Assembly: GCF_932526225.1 (NCBI RefSeq)
Contig: NC_064045.1
Coordinates: 2,643,998-2,707,997 of the forward strand
Length of the DNA: 64,000 nucleotides
Direction of reading: 5' to 3'
Origin: Nematostella vectensis
Lineage: Eukaryota; Cnidaria; Anthozoa; Actiniaria; Edwardsiidae
Shown here: positions 30,924-42,783 of the stretch, in pieces
Position numbering within the stretch: the first letter of the stretch is position 1
Layout: every line of letters begins with the position of its first letter
The notes under the pieces: generated by a model
The model's input: only the letters and a program-made list of their open reading frames with translations
Databases searched by the model: none
What the model was told of the DNA's origin: nothing
Position numbers and translations under genes: made by a program

Positions 30924-33900
30924 ATGTCACAAACTCTCTCGGAATAGAAGGAGAAGTTTTTACGACAACATTTCACAGAAATTAGAACAGATGAGAATTA
31001 CTTTTATGGCATTTTTGATGAAGCTGACAAGTCTTTGAATTCTGGTTTAGAGGAATTCCTCTGCCTCTCATATAGTTCGTTAAGGTTTACTTTCACGCAA
31101 AAGAAGACAAACGATACTCTGAACCAGGTAAGTGCTGTGTAGCTCAGTGGGACGCAAAAATGCGCAGTCTTCAAATTTAAAATTTGAACATGTTTCTCTG
31201 TCGAGGTTTACGGTATGTTGGTATTAGTTTTTGAAACGTTTATGATCTACTAGGCGTCTTGTTTACATTTACTGGCGCTGGTACAACTCGTACCAGGAAA
31301 AGGTATCTTTATAATGTGGGTATTGTCACCTCTATTTATTATATAAACGACTAGAGTATTTAAGGGCCCGTTATATTGGAAGGTGCACGGGTTTACACTT
31401 GCTTGGGAACTTTAGAAGGGCTTTTACTTTTTGCTGTAATTTCCATGGTTAACTCTCCTTACAATTAATAGTTGGGTCATATAACCATTTCAGAACATTC
31501 CAGTATTACCACGCAGCACAAAAGTCGGCATTTGTGTGATGTTAGAAGTTCCTTTTGTCATTTTTTAATTCTATTTTGGAAGCAGTATTCCATTTATAGT
31601 GTATATTCATGATTCTCGCGAGTATTTCCTAGTTACAACCTGTAACAGGATGCCGTGAAGTTAATGATTTACGCACGGCTGGACAGAACATACCTGTATT
31701 TATTTCAGCTGTGCTGTCCGATGGAATAAGCAGAACATGCCTTTAAGTTGCTACCAATCGGCAAAATGTCGCCCTAAAGCGCCCCCCCAAGTGTCCAACT
31801 CTTTATATAGCCTATCTTAAGAACACGCCCGTAGCCAGGGGGAGAGTGGTGAGGATATGTAACTATCTTAAGAGAGTTATTGCCGCGGCTAATCCTCCCC
31901 TAGGATTATCCCTCGTTAACCCCTCTTCCCCCCCCCGTTTGGAAATTAGTGTTGTCATGGATTTTACCACTAAATGAAAAACTAAGGGTACTAAATTATG
32001 GGCGTGGCAAAAATGTAAAAAGTCATTTGCTGGATAGGGTAAGGTACCAGATGATATTATTTACTCCCAGTTTTACCCAACTTGGTTGCAGTTTCTCCCG
32101 TATTCCAGCATGTCCGAGGGAATCTTCCTATAAAGTTTTTTGGACACCCTTTCTTGGTTGAATCTGCAGACACGCAGCACTGTCTTCATGGACCTGGAAA
32201 TGGTGACGGCCTCTCGGCAAAAATGTTAGTAAGTTGTGTACTTTTCGGTTCTATTTCACGTTTTATTTTTATAAACAAATAATGTCTGCATTCCTCTTCT
32301 ATTCGAATTGTTTGTGTCTCTGACTGAAATTTTATAAGAAATTTACCCACCGGTAACCGAACCCCCCCCCACCCCCAACTCACCCTCCGATGGATCCAAC
32401 CTTTTGTTACAATAGCCAAATCAAATTATTTTGCAATAGGACATAGTAAAGGTGGCAAGAAAAAGACTGAAAATTTCAAAGGTCATTGGACAAAAATTAG
32501 TAAAGACACAAATTCTAGTATCAAAATAAAGCAACTTGTCCATGTTTTATTTCTATTTGAAATATTTTCTCCACAAATGTGTTTCTGCATCCTTTTTGGC
32601 CAATGACCTTTAAATTTTATGATTCAGACTTGTATTTTCAATTTTCTTCAAGGGTTTTTGGCGCGGGTACCCTGTGGTTTTTGAAATACAGAAATATTGG
32701 GGAAAAAAATATATTAAACAGGGGCAATTTGCTTTGTTTCGATATCCAAACATTGTCTTTAATCAACTTTGACCAATGGCCTTTTCAATGTACTGATTGA
32801 GACGTGTATTTTATTTTTTCCGTTTTAACAACGCGGGTACCCTGTGGTTTTTCTCCGAAATGGAGAAAGATGTTCCACCAAAGGGATTTTTGGGGACTTT
32901 TAGTATGTTAACTAGGTTGTATCACTTGTTCAAAATCCGCTGAGAGAAATTATATTGCAGACAACAATGAAGACAGGATAGAACAACGCGATTGGCCTTG
33001 TGTTCACCCCATGCATGCGAAGCAGGTTGATGGCTGCAACTGTGGTGTCTTCATATGCTTTGTATGTGTAACAGCTACGCTATGTATGTGTAACATTCAA
33101 AGCCTTTGTAGCCCTGGGGGGAGGGGGTTCGTTTTCACGTTGACTAACATAAAATATGCTGGTATCAGACCAATTGAAAGCTCTCTATTGAGGTTGGGTT
33201 GGTTACGGTTGAGGTTGAGGTTGGTTGTTTTTTTTTTTGAAGACAACAGAATATGAGTGAAACAATTAATTTTAGTGCAAAATTATGACTAAAAATCGGT
33301 CATTCTGCTTTTAATTTTTGTAGATCCTATCTATTTCAAAAACTTTTGTATTTTTATCTGCTATCAATAGTTTTCCCGTTGCCTGGCTCTTGGAATTCCA
33401 CCAACTTCGAACTGAGGGCGGCTGCTGTCTCAAGTCATTGGATCCTGCTATGATGACATAAATAGTTAATTGTTAAGGACCCCATAGCTAAAAATAGAGA
33501 GGGGCTAAATTTGCGGACAAAAGGCCCTGTTATAAATCAATTGTTTACTAATTAATGCCTTTATTATATTCATTAATATTGATGCTGAGCATATATTGTT
33601 GTTTGACTTTCTAAAAACAAATATAAGGTTGATAAATTCTACCAAGGTATCCCCTCCTCTTGGAGAAAGAGCAACAATAGTAATCATTTTGTGCCCAAAA
33701 TGGTTTATCCACTAGTTCTCCTGCAACTGTAAACAATAATTTTAATCACCTGTTCAAGCTCTGATGTAAAAAATATGGTACCTTATTTGAACTAAAATGT
33801 TATAAGCATAAGAGCCAGCATATCCCAACCTCACGATTTTGAGTATAAAACTATAAACAGTTTTCTAGCTAATTTTCTTTGATCCTTTTCTGTTGTAGCA

Positions 33901-34046
33901 ATCGCAACTTTAAGGTTTGTAAACTCTGTCGGCAAGACGACAACGAGGATTGGCTGGGGTGTGACCGCTGTGGCCAGTACTTTCATGCTACCTGTGCCAG
34001 TTTCGACTTTGCAACAGCTCTTTCCTCACAATTTTACTGCCCCTAA
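30924..34046 (+). pseudogene. Ulp1-PHD gene, copy B (with upstream exons)
   Basis: A first exon at 30,924-31,127 starts with ATG and ends at CAG|GTAAGT; its eighth codon is TAG, after which the frame stays open for 60 codons. A possible exon lies at about 32,091-32,225 (ends before GTAAGT). The exon at 32,977-33,061 has an intact C48 motif, QVDGCNCGVFICF, with correct phases. The following exon (about 33,370-33,470) has lost about 17 bases. The PHD exon (33,899-34,046) has TAA in place of the Leu codon before the last Cys, removing the final zinc ligand. No exon with the catalytic His is seen. Joining the 5' exons to this gene is inference. Confidence 0.55.
31128..32832. other. Introns/intergenic of Ulp1-PHD copy B
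   Basis: Apart from the possible exon at 32,091-32,225, AT-rich non-coding DNA. It includes an extra copy of GCGGGTACCCTGTGGT at 32,663-32,678. Confidence 0.45.
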
Positions 34047-34505
34047 TGCCCCTGATCCTGACATATTGACATATTGTGGATTCATAAGTGGCAATAGTTT
34101 ACCAATAATTATTTTAACAGGGCCATTGGGGGTGCTTTCTTTGGGGTGATAGAAGTCAATGAGACTGGATAAAACAGATTTTGTGTAATTGCCCTCCTCA
34201 AGTAAGCTGCAGAACAGTAATACAGATTAAAGCGAAAAATCATGATTTATCTTATTAAAGAATTTCTTAGATATAAATCTAATACTATGGAGTCATGTAG
34301 GTTTGATAACCAGTCTGGAATTCCCTTTTTTGATAATGCTTCCTTTATGGTCTGTAAATGTACCTCCTGCCTGTTAGCAAAGACATAGCTGGCGCAAACA
34401 ATGTAGGAATAGTGTATCCCCCTGAAATTTGTGGTGGCTTGTTATGACTTTAGTGGCTAGAGTGGCAGTTTAGGTCCTAGGGGTCGCGAGATTTTTAGCC
34501 TTGTC
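32833..34505 (+). repeat. ~1.7-kb duplicated block, copy B
   Basis: Counterpart of 28,089-29,890, slightly shorter through small deletions. See the Ulp1-PHD entries for differences in coding potential. Confidence 0.85.
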
Positions 34506-35026
34506 TCATTGATAGCATTTTGTAAATTGTCGTACAGATTTTACTTTATCACTCCAAGATAAAATTATTGGTGTTATCTGATATATTTGTTGTATTTTAC
34601 CTTGTCGTGGTAACCGTCTTAGGTTAAATTTGATAAGTAATGCATTTTCTAATGACAAGCGAACTCTGCTAAATGCTTAGATATTTTGATAATTTCGCTC
34701 GTCCCGCCACCCTCCAAATATCTGAATCCACCGCTATCAATTCAGAGTAAAGGACACTTTCATGACCAGTGAATATATTTATTATCACGTAGTAGTTCTG
34801 AATACCATTTATTTTGAGTTATTATCAAATAGAATATTAAGTAACAAATACGTCTATTACACAGTTAATAGTTCACCTTCAATACTTGGAAAATTCCGCA
34901 GAAATGAAGAGCGTAATTATTGTAAAACTAAGTCTTGAAGATTCTTCGCGATTTCCAGGTGTCTCAGCCGCCATCTTGTAATTACTTTGTCAGTCGGGAC
35001 TTCCGACGGCTTGTCGACCGGGTTCC
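34506..35026. other. Intergenic, no gene seen
   Basis: AT-rich. GCCGCCATCTTG, a common promoter-proximal motif in animals (YY1-like), is at about 34,968-34,979. No exon is supported. Confidence 0.4.
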
Positions 35027-35524
35027 GACGTATACATTACCGCTGACTTCCTGCAGACTCACCCTTCCTCTAAGCCGGTGAAAAATTGCTTCCCATTGGG
35101 ATTGTGCAACAAGCAACTGTTTCTTAGGGAATCTGCGAAGAAAAGCCGTACCAGCTGATGTAAAAGCAACACAAAGCACAATATCCCTACAATTCCGGTA
35201 AGCAAGGGTATCAGAGAGTAAGACCGTAGTTTCTCTATGAATTATCGGCAAAATCAAGCACATCGCGTCTTTGAATGTGTTGGTTTGTGAAGTGTGACGA
35301 AATGTGAGATTCATTATTGTTCAAAAGTCTTTAGCTCGATCTTTGCTCTGCTATCTTCGGATTTTGATAACATTTCTTACATTCACTATTCTTTGAGGTC
35401 GATAACTCGTGCGTTGTATTGGGGATTGTGCATTGAATGGGATTTCTACACTCATTTTGTGCGGTTCTCTGTTTGTGCTTCCGCTTTCGATTTAGTAAGG
35501 GCTTCGATTGTTTGTGAGCAGTCC
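35027..35524. repeat. ~497-bp duplicated block, copy 2
   Basis: Counterpart of 6,046-6,543, with only scattered substitutions. Located about 700 bp upstream of the NLR copy 2 5'-UTR exon. Confidence 0.75.
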
Positions 35525-36151
35525 ATTGACTTTAACATTCTCAAATTCCTTGATTAAAACACAAACATGTAAAACCGATAAGTTTTCACGAGACTAGGCA
35601 AGGTAATCACCTAGATATATAAAGGCAAGGTTTAATGCAATGTCAACAAAAATTTCGAATCATAACTCGACACCAAATACGGGTTCTGTCTCCAAAAAGG
35701 CCTTACAGCTCACAATCTACAAACAGTGGAAGCAATCGTATATACTTACCAATGAGGCATAACACTTCTGAAATAAACTTTACCTTTTATCTGGAATTTA
35801 GTAACTGTAACTCAGAGAAGCAGCTCATTCGCCATTACCACTTGACGTGTCCATGGTTCCGTTTTCGGCGCCATTCTCGAATGCACTGTTCTGTTAGCTA
35901 GTCGCGTGAATTTCTCGAGAAAAGCGCCGCTTTTTTCAAATGATTCTTGCACCAGGATATAAGTTAAACACGATGTAAAATATCATATCGTTATCCAAAC
36001 AATTGATAATTATTTCAGTGAAAAATTCCCCTAAAACTGTTGTAAATCCGTTGCTCGCCACGCTTCGTGGCCAAGACCTTATAAATGCATGGCCCGGGTG
36101 TGAAAACTCATTAATTCACTTGCAGTCAGTAGACTGGTGCCTTCAGATTTG
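35525..36151. other. Upstream region of NLR copy 2
   Basis: Unique compared with copy 1. No TATA box or other promoter element could be assigned with confidence. Duplication homology starts again at about 36,152 (GCATTCCCTTCTTTTCTAGG). Confidence 0.4.
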
Positions 36152-36231
36152 TAGCATTCCCTTCTTTTCTAGGTTGTCAATGGTTGCTACAACTTTTGTT
36201 AGGTCCTGACTTTTACTTTGTTTCTCAACAG

Positions 36232-36305
36232 ATTTATTAGTAAAACCAAGAGTGGAATCGATGCTACCTCAATCTTTCAAAATGTGACGTCAATGCATTA
36301 AGCAG
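36232..36305 (+). promoter_or_regulatory. Predicted 5'-UTR exon of NLR copy 2
   Basis: Same length and splice sites as 8,654-8,727. The first upstream ATG of copy 1 is ACG here, leaving only ATGCATTAA. Retention of both splice sites supports a real exon, although the two copies are too similar for a strong conservation argument. Confidence 0.5.
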
Positions 36306-36412
36306 GTATAGCCAATCTACTGTAGCATTGATATACAGCATTTTGATGTTGTGATAATAAAAGATGATGATTTCTCTTGTTGCTGAGCATTTCTGTATTT
36401 TTGCAGATCAGT

Positions 36413-39400
36413 ATGGCCTCTGTACTCTCAGGCAGTGAGGAGAAGGACAACTTCCTCAAACTGTGCCGCCTGCTGATAGATGGAGGTACCCAGTCCCTGC
36501 GGACATACTTCACATCAATCCACCATCCCACCCACCTTGCAGCATTTCTAAATAGGCACAAGAAAACCTTGATTAACCTGAAAAGCAGGAGGATACTCCG
36601 GCAAGAGCAGTTTGATCGACTATTCCCTGCCAGCGGTGTTCCATCAGCTAATGATTATGACATTACACTTTTGTTCCTGTTGCTTCGCCACATCTCTGGG
36701 TTGTCACCACCTGTCAGTACGTCTAGCTGGGATGTGTTGCCTCGTCCCACTGATCTTACCAAGGAGGCACACATGGCCCGACTGAAATGGTACAGGAATA
36801 ATGTGTTTGCCCACATCAAATCAACTGAAGTGCCAACTGTTCAATTTAATCAGTACTGGGTTGAAATATCTGATGCTCTGATCTCCCTCGGTGGAGTCAG
36901 TCAGGGCGAAATAGACACCCTGAAGGTCACACCTCTTGAGAGAGATTATGTAACGCTTTTGAATGAGTGGGTTGATAAAGATCTAGACTTGTCAAAAGAA
37001 GTAAATGAGACAAAGAAAGAAGTCCAAGAGACAAAGAAAGATGTGCAAGAGACAAAGAAAGAAGTGCATGAGACAAAGACTAAAGTAGATGAGACAAAGA
37101 AAGAAGTCCAAGAGACAAAGAAAGATGTGCAAGAGACAAAGAAAGAAGTGCAAGAGACAAAGACTAAAGTAGATGAGACAAACAAAGAAGTCCAAGAGAC
37201 AAAGAAAGAAATCCAAGAGACAAAGAAAGATGTGCATGAGGTGAAGGGAAAAGTATCTGAGATGGCAGTGGACCTAGCATCACTCAAAGAGGAATTCTCA
37301 AGTAAGTAAACCATCTGATACAAAGCTAGCCTGGAATGATAATAAGGAACTAACATAACCAAGAATCTCTAATAACAATAAGATATCATTGATATAAGAA
37401 ATACTGAACCTATTTAGTTGACATTTGGGAGACAGGACCTCTTGCTTTATATCCTTGTCCATGAAGACAGGACCTCTTGCTTTATATCCTTGTCTGTAAA
37501 GACAGGAACTCTTGCTTTATATCCTTGTCCATGAAGACAGGACCTCTGTTTTCATATCCTTGTCCATGAAGACAGGACCTCTGTTTTCATATCCTTGTCC
37601 ATGAAGACAGGACCTCTTGCTTTATATCCTTGTCCATGAAGACAGGACCTCTGTTTTTATATCCTTGTCTGTGAAGACAGGACCTCTTGCTTTATATCCT
37701 TGTCTGTGAAGACAGGACCTCTTGCTTTATATCCTTGTCCATGAAGACAGGACCTCTTGCTTTATATCCTTGTCCATGAAGACAGGACCTCTTGCTTTAT
37801 ATCCTTGTCTGTGAAGACAGGACCTCTGTTTTTATATTCTTGTCCATGAAGACAGGACCTCTTGCTTTATATCCTTGTCCATGAAGACAGGACCTCTGTT
37901 TTTATATCCTTGTCCATGAAGACAGGACCTCTGTTTTTATATCCTTGTCTGACAGGATTCTTGCTTCTTCATGGCCTGATGTTGAGAGAAACTTTTGTCC
38001 CTTTTTTGGTTTGGTGTCTTCTAAACACCTAGAGGCCTAAAATCCCTTTCTTGATTATTCCACTCTCAACTCTACAACTTGTTGTCACAGGTAGAAATGT
38101 GAACAGCAAGAAGGACATCACTGCCGCTAAAGGTGATGAGGCTGCTTCTGGGAAGTAAGTTATAATTCTTTTTTGTGTGTTTCTCTTGCACAGATAAGCA
38201 TAATTATGAGTTAGATCGTGCAAACTTCAGTGAATTGTTTTTTAAATGTACCTTTTTGATTTGTTTCGCTTTTGTTTCTTATTATATAGATTTATTATAG
38301 ATATTTCAATGTCACCCTTCAATAACTGAAAGTAACAGGCAATTTTAGGTTGTAAACTGATTGTGTGCTTTCTACTTTAGAACATCTCATGACCCAGGGA
38401 ATAAGCGTCTACCAAAGAAAAAAGGTACATGTGACATGTGACATGATAAAATAAAATGAAAAGTGGCAGATTCTAGGAGGGGGCGGGGCTGGGCCGGGTC
38501 TAGTATTTATGGTAACACCACATGTTTAGGTAAAATTTTAAGACAACATATATATGGGGGTTTAGTTTCTCCTGCCATATGTTTTATACAGTTAGTGTAT
38601 ATGTCGATGGGCCATACCCTCTCCCCATGAGACAAATCATAGTTTCCCACCACTGATACAGACAGTGGAACCTGTATATTGTTTTTTATTTGACAGAACT
38701 TGTTAAATACAGATTACAGCCTCACAGAAACTATACAGTCTTACACAAAGTACAGTTGCAATATTATTATTATTTTGTAGAAGTTGATAAGTAACCCGAC
38801 CGAGTACAACACTATTTCCATTGGATCTTCCTTTATATCGTAAAATCAAGGAGGACATCTTAACCAAACCCCGATTTTACGGTGCATCTACTATCTCCTG
38901 GGGCATTTTGTAAAATCCAGGTTCCACTGTATCTGTTTTGTATAGCACTTAAAACACTTGTTACCTATCAGTAGAGATATAGACTACTCCATACAGTTTG
39001 CAATCATGACTATGGGTAATGGGATAGTCATGGATAAAAGATGCTCTAGAAGGAGAACAAAATCATTTTCTCTCTTGGCTGCACAGCTCCCATATATGAA
39101 CGAAAAACTGTTCTTTGCATAGATGATACCGATTTGGATATTGTTCCTTTGTCAGCTCAGGTGTGCTACACTAACCAGCTGATTGTTTGCATACTGCACT
39201 ATAGATACAACCCCCCATCCAGGTTCACTTCTTCTTTCTCCGAAAAGGGCTGGAATTGTCAGCCCCACTTCTCTGTTTCACTGAGGCATACATGTCATAT
39301 CAATCTTTAAATTTAGCGTTTGTAGCATGTTAGGCGAGAAAGGGCCAATTCTTTGTGCAATTGATGTCCTCTTCTTTCAAAGGCATTGTCAGGGATTTCC

Positions 39401-42400
39401 ATTATCTTGTTTGACACTCTTTGAAATAAATATTTCCTATTATACTGTATATAGCATCCCTTCCACTTTCATATTCTCGTTAAAAATGGAACTAGGTAGA
39501 GCCATGTATCTGCTAATAAAACACCTTGAATTTTTATATTCACACTGACGCAAACACACTGACGCAAATCGTTCTCCTTATTGAGAAATGCCCTTCAATA
39601 AGTTTGAAAAGAGAATGACCAAAATAAGAAAACCAATTCAAACCGAAACAGCAATATGTTTTTTTTTCTTAATTTTAGTGATTCAAGACTTCATTGACTA
39701 TCTTCATCTGAGGTACACGACAGGTGAAGAGGTCCTTATTGAGCCGCTTGAGGACATGGAGGACGGCAACTTCACGCTGAAGAACATGTTTTCAGAGCTG
39801 GAGATCGTCAGAAAAGACACCGACATCAAGGTGCCGATGTATGACCTCTTTACTGCTAGTGAACAATCCAAGACAGTGCGAAGTGTTCTCCTGGAGGGGG
39901 ACTCTGGTGCGGGCAAGACCACGTTATGCAAGAAGATTGCATATGACTGGGCAACAGGGGTCTTGGCCGAAACAGAGTCCTTCCCTCAGGTGGAGCTAGT
40001 GCTGTCTTTGAAGTGTAAAGGGATAAGTTCTAAAGGGTTCCCGCAGGCAGTGCAAGATCAATTGTTTCCCGAGGAATTTAGTGTACAAGATAGGGTAGAA
40101 GTGGTGCAGTACATCAAAGAAAACCAAAATAAGGTTTTGATAATCCTAGATGGATACGACGAGTTACCTTTAGAGGCAAGGGAGAGCATAAATAATGTAA
40201 TATGTAAAAAGTTCTATTCCTCTAGTTACACCCTTTTAACGAGTAGACCAGAAAAGAAGCTCAGCAAATACTTTACAGGAAGTAATGCTCTAGAAATCAA
40301 GGGATTTCACGATGTTGATGACTTCATCAGCATTTTCTTTAATTCATTACCAGATTACGCAGCATTTATTGTAGAGATTATCTCCAAAGGAATCTCTAAT
40401 GTCGACTTGTGTAACCCTCTCACCTTGATTCTCTTCTGTTTGAGTTTCAAGGATCATTGTGAGAGGAACAGGGAAAATGATTTCTCACATGATATGACCT
40501 TTAGAGAACTTTACGAGGATGTAGCGTACTCACGAATCAGGAGATACTTTGAGAAGGAAAACCTCAACTTCGACGATGACGATATTCAAGCGATGAGTTT
40601 AAGACTAGGAGAAATTGCTTTTCACAGTCTTAAGGAAAATGATTACACCTTTCCACTACCTAAACTATCAGACGTTTTGAAAAAGGTAGGTTTCTTAACA
40701 CGCCGCAAATCCCCTAGCACCATACGAGCAGTAGAAATGTACTCCTTTGTTCACAAGTCTTTTCAGGACTTTTTCTGTGCTGTGTTTTTAGCTGACAGGC
40801 TTGGACAAGGCATTGTTGAGAGTGTATTGATTAATGATGTTAGATTTTACTTCACTGTTAATCGTTACGACCTCGCTATGATGGTAGGAAGTAATGTGAT
40901 GAAAGCCGTGGAATCTCTCGCAGGCAAAGTACCCGAGCATCCACCCGAAGTGATTCCATGGTGTGATTGGCGTTATCACTCTATTGCTCTCAAGTTGCTC
41001 TGTCAGTGTCTGGCGAGATGCAAACAATCAGAAATCGTCAAAGTTTTGGAAAAGGCATATTGCCTCCTTCCATGCAGAGTGCTTTTACAATTACCTGATA
41101 CTGAACCATATTATTATTTTACGCTTTTAGGATTGTCATATTTGCTATCGTACGATTTGTCTCGTTCCCATAGCCTGCAGACTGTCGGTAGTGTCAGCGG
41201 TTTGCGTCCCCTTGGTGATCTTGCTATCCCTTTTTTGAATTATACAGATGAGATCCCTGATCAATTTACAAAAGCGTTAGCTTCTTCTCCGATTCGAAAA
41301 CTAGATATTTCTTGTCCCCCTGGTGCAGGTGATATTGTAAAAGCGCTTGCCAGCATGCTGTCACGTACCACATTACAGTCTCTCAGTCTTTTTGATGGGA
41401 TCGACGAGGCTAATTTTGGCAATTTAATCGAGTCTTTAAAGAACAACGTTACACTCTCAGAAATCTGTATTGAATCTGACGGCTTTGGTGATTCGTGTGC
41501 TATCAAGTTGGCTGAGATCTTATCTGATAACACCAGTCTCACTGACGTTCGCATTGATAGTAATATCCTGGGAGGTACTGGCATTAAAAGGCTCGCCAAT
41601 GCATTGAAAGTCAATAAAACAGTACGAACTCTCGGGATAGCTGGTGGTAACATGACGTCTGAAGCAGGCCGTGCTATCGGTGAAATGCTGAGACATAACA
41701 CTACTGTCACGTCTCTTTTTCTTAGCGGTGGAAGGCTAGGTGATTCCGGGGCTCGGGGTATCGCTATTGGTCTTGCACAAAACACGACCATCGCTCAACT
41801 TAGCATAGCGCATTCTAGTATAGGCACCGCTGGCATAAAGGCAATAACAAAAGTCATTCAAAATGTTACCCGCTTAATTTTGTCTGGTAACCCGGTAGGG
41901 TACGGTGGAGTAAAAGCTATTGCTAGACTTCTTGTGAAAAGCTGTTGCAGGTTGAAATCCCTTTTTCTTGATCACTGTAATATAGATGAGTTTGGTGCCA
42001 AGGAACTCGGCATAGCTTTGTCAAGGAATTCATGTCTCGAGGAACTGTCCGTAGCTTGTAATGATATTAATGACGAAGGGATGTGTGCGCTGGCTGGGTC
42101 TGTGGCTAGTAATGAAACATTACAGGTTCTTTACATCTCGTACAATAACGTCGGTCAAAATGGTAAAAAGGTTATAATTAGCGCTTGCGAAACGAGCAAG
42201 TCCGTCCGGCATCTCTACCACGAGAACGACTCCATTCTTAACACGTGCACCAAGCCCCATTCTGTTTGCCTACTTACCCGTCAATTTTATGACTTTGAGT
42301 TTGATAGAATGCATATGTTTTACAAAAGATACAGTCAAGGTGTAGAACAGGAAGTCGAGGAGATATTGACTGTGTCCTCTCGAACGCTTAAATTTGTAAT

Positions 42401-42407
42401 TTCTTGA
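36413..42407 (+). CDS. NOD-like receptor, copy 2: HEPN(DZIP3)-coiled coil-NACHT-LRR
   Basis: Coding exons 36,413-37,301, 38,091-38,154, 38,381-38,424 and 39,679-42,407 join in frame to 1,241 residues. The plan is that of copy 1. HEPN has the motif RNNVFAH, the spacing usual for DZIP3-type domains; copy 1 lacks one Asn. The coiled coil has twelve heptads with more sequence variety (TKVDET units). Walker A is GDSGAGKTT, Walker B LIILDGYDELP, then TSRPEK and FVHKSFQDFF. LRRs follow to about residue 1,190. The last exon is exactly as long as in copy 1. The two proteins differ most in the LRRs and around residues 730-790, as expected for diverging ligand-sensing surfaces. Intact; probably a cytoplasmic immune receptor. 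Confidence 0.9.
37000..37254 (+). repeat. 21-bp coding minisatellite (coiled-coil heptads), copy 2
   Basis: About twelve 21-bp units in frame, less uniform than in copy 1. Two TKTKVDET-type units give a partial higher-order pattern of about four heptads. Confidence 0.9.
37431..37955. repeat. 35-bp minisatellite in NLR copy 2 intron
   Basis: About fifteen units of GACAGGACCTCTTGCTTTAT plus ATCCTTGTCCATGAA lie between the first and second coding exons. Variants alternate between CTTGCTTTAT and CTGTTTTCAT or CTGTTTTTAT, and CCATG and CTGTG. Copy 1 has a single unit at about 9,828-9,862. Confidence 0.95.
38663..38929. mobile_element. pogo/Tigger-like MITE in NLR intron 3, copy 2
   Basis: Counterpart of 10,580-11,089 with about 240 bp lost internally and four extra bases (CAGA) at the left end. 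The right end, CCAGGTTCCACTG then TA, is intact. Confidence 0.75.
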
Positions 42408-42683
42408 GACGTTTATTCGAAAATCCTTTTTTTATAAAGTGCAGGAGTAAAAGTCCTCCCCATCTTGTTCGCCCATAAAATTTTGCTTAAAAATGCCCAA
42501 CTTGCTTTCATTTCTAGCAAAATTTACCGTCGGTCCTCCCCCCTCAAACAAAAATATTGTTTGTGCATAAGACTGGGGGGACTAGGGTATTGTAGTCCCC
42601 CTCCCCTACAGCCCAGCCATCTGGTTTGTGGTTAAGGTATTGTGTGTGGGGGGGGGGGGGGGAGGTTTTTATAATAACCCTCA
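42408..42683. other. 3' flank of NLR copy 2
   Basis: Similar to the flank of copy 1, with a G homopolymer at about 42,648-42,662. No poly(A) signal can be chosen with confidence. Confidence 0.4.
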
Positions 42684-42783
42684 CAGGTGGCTTACACTAG
42701 CATGTCACGTGACCAACTAAAAAGTCCAAACGAGCACCAACTTGTCAAACACGTAGCTGTGACTTGCTCGTGTAAGCCGCCTG
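42684..42783. repeat. Single-unit hairpin element with GTCACGTGAC (unexpanded state)
   Basis: About 100 bp: CAGGTGGCTTACAC, one 75-bp unit with GTCACGTGAC, then GTGTAAGCCGCCTG. Its two halves pair imperfectly over about 25 bases. This is the presumed ancestral state of the eleven-unit array at 14,760-15,608. Confidence 0.8.
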
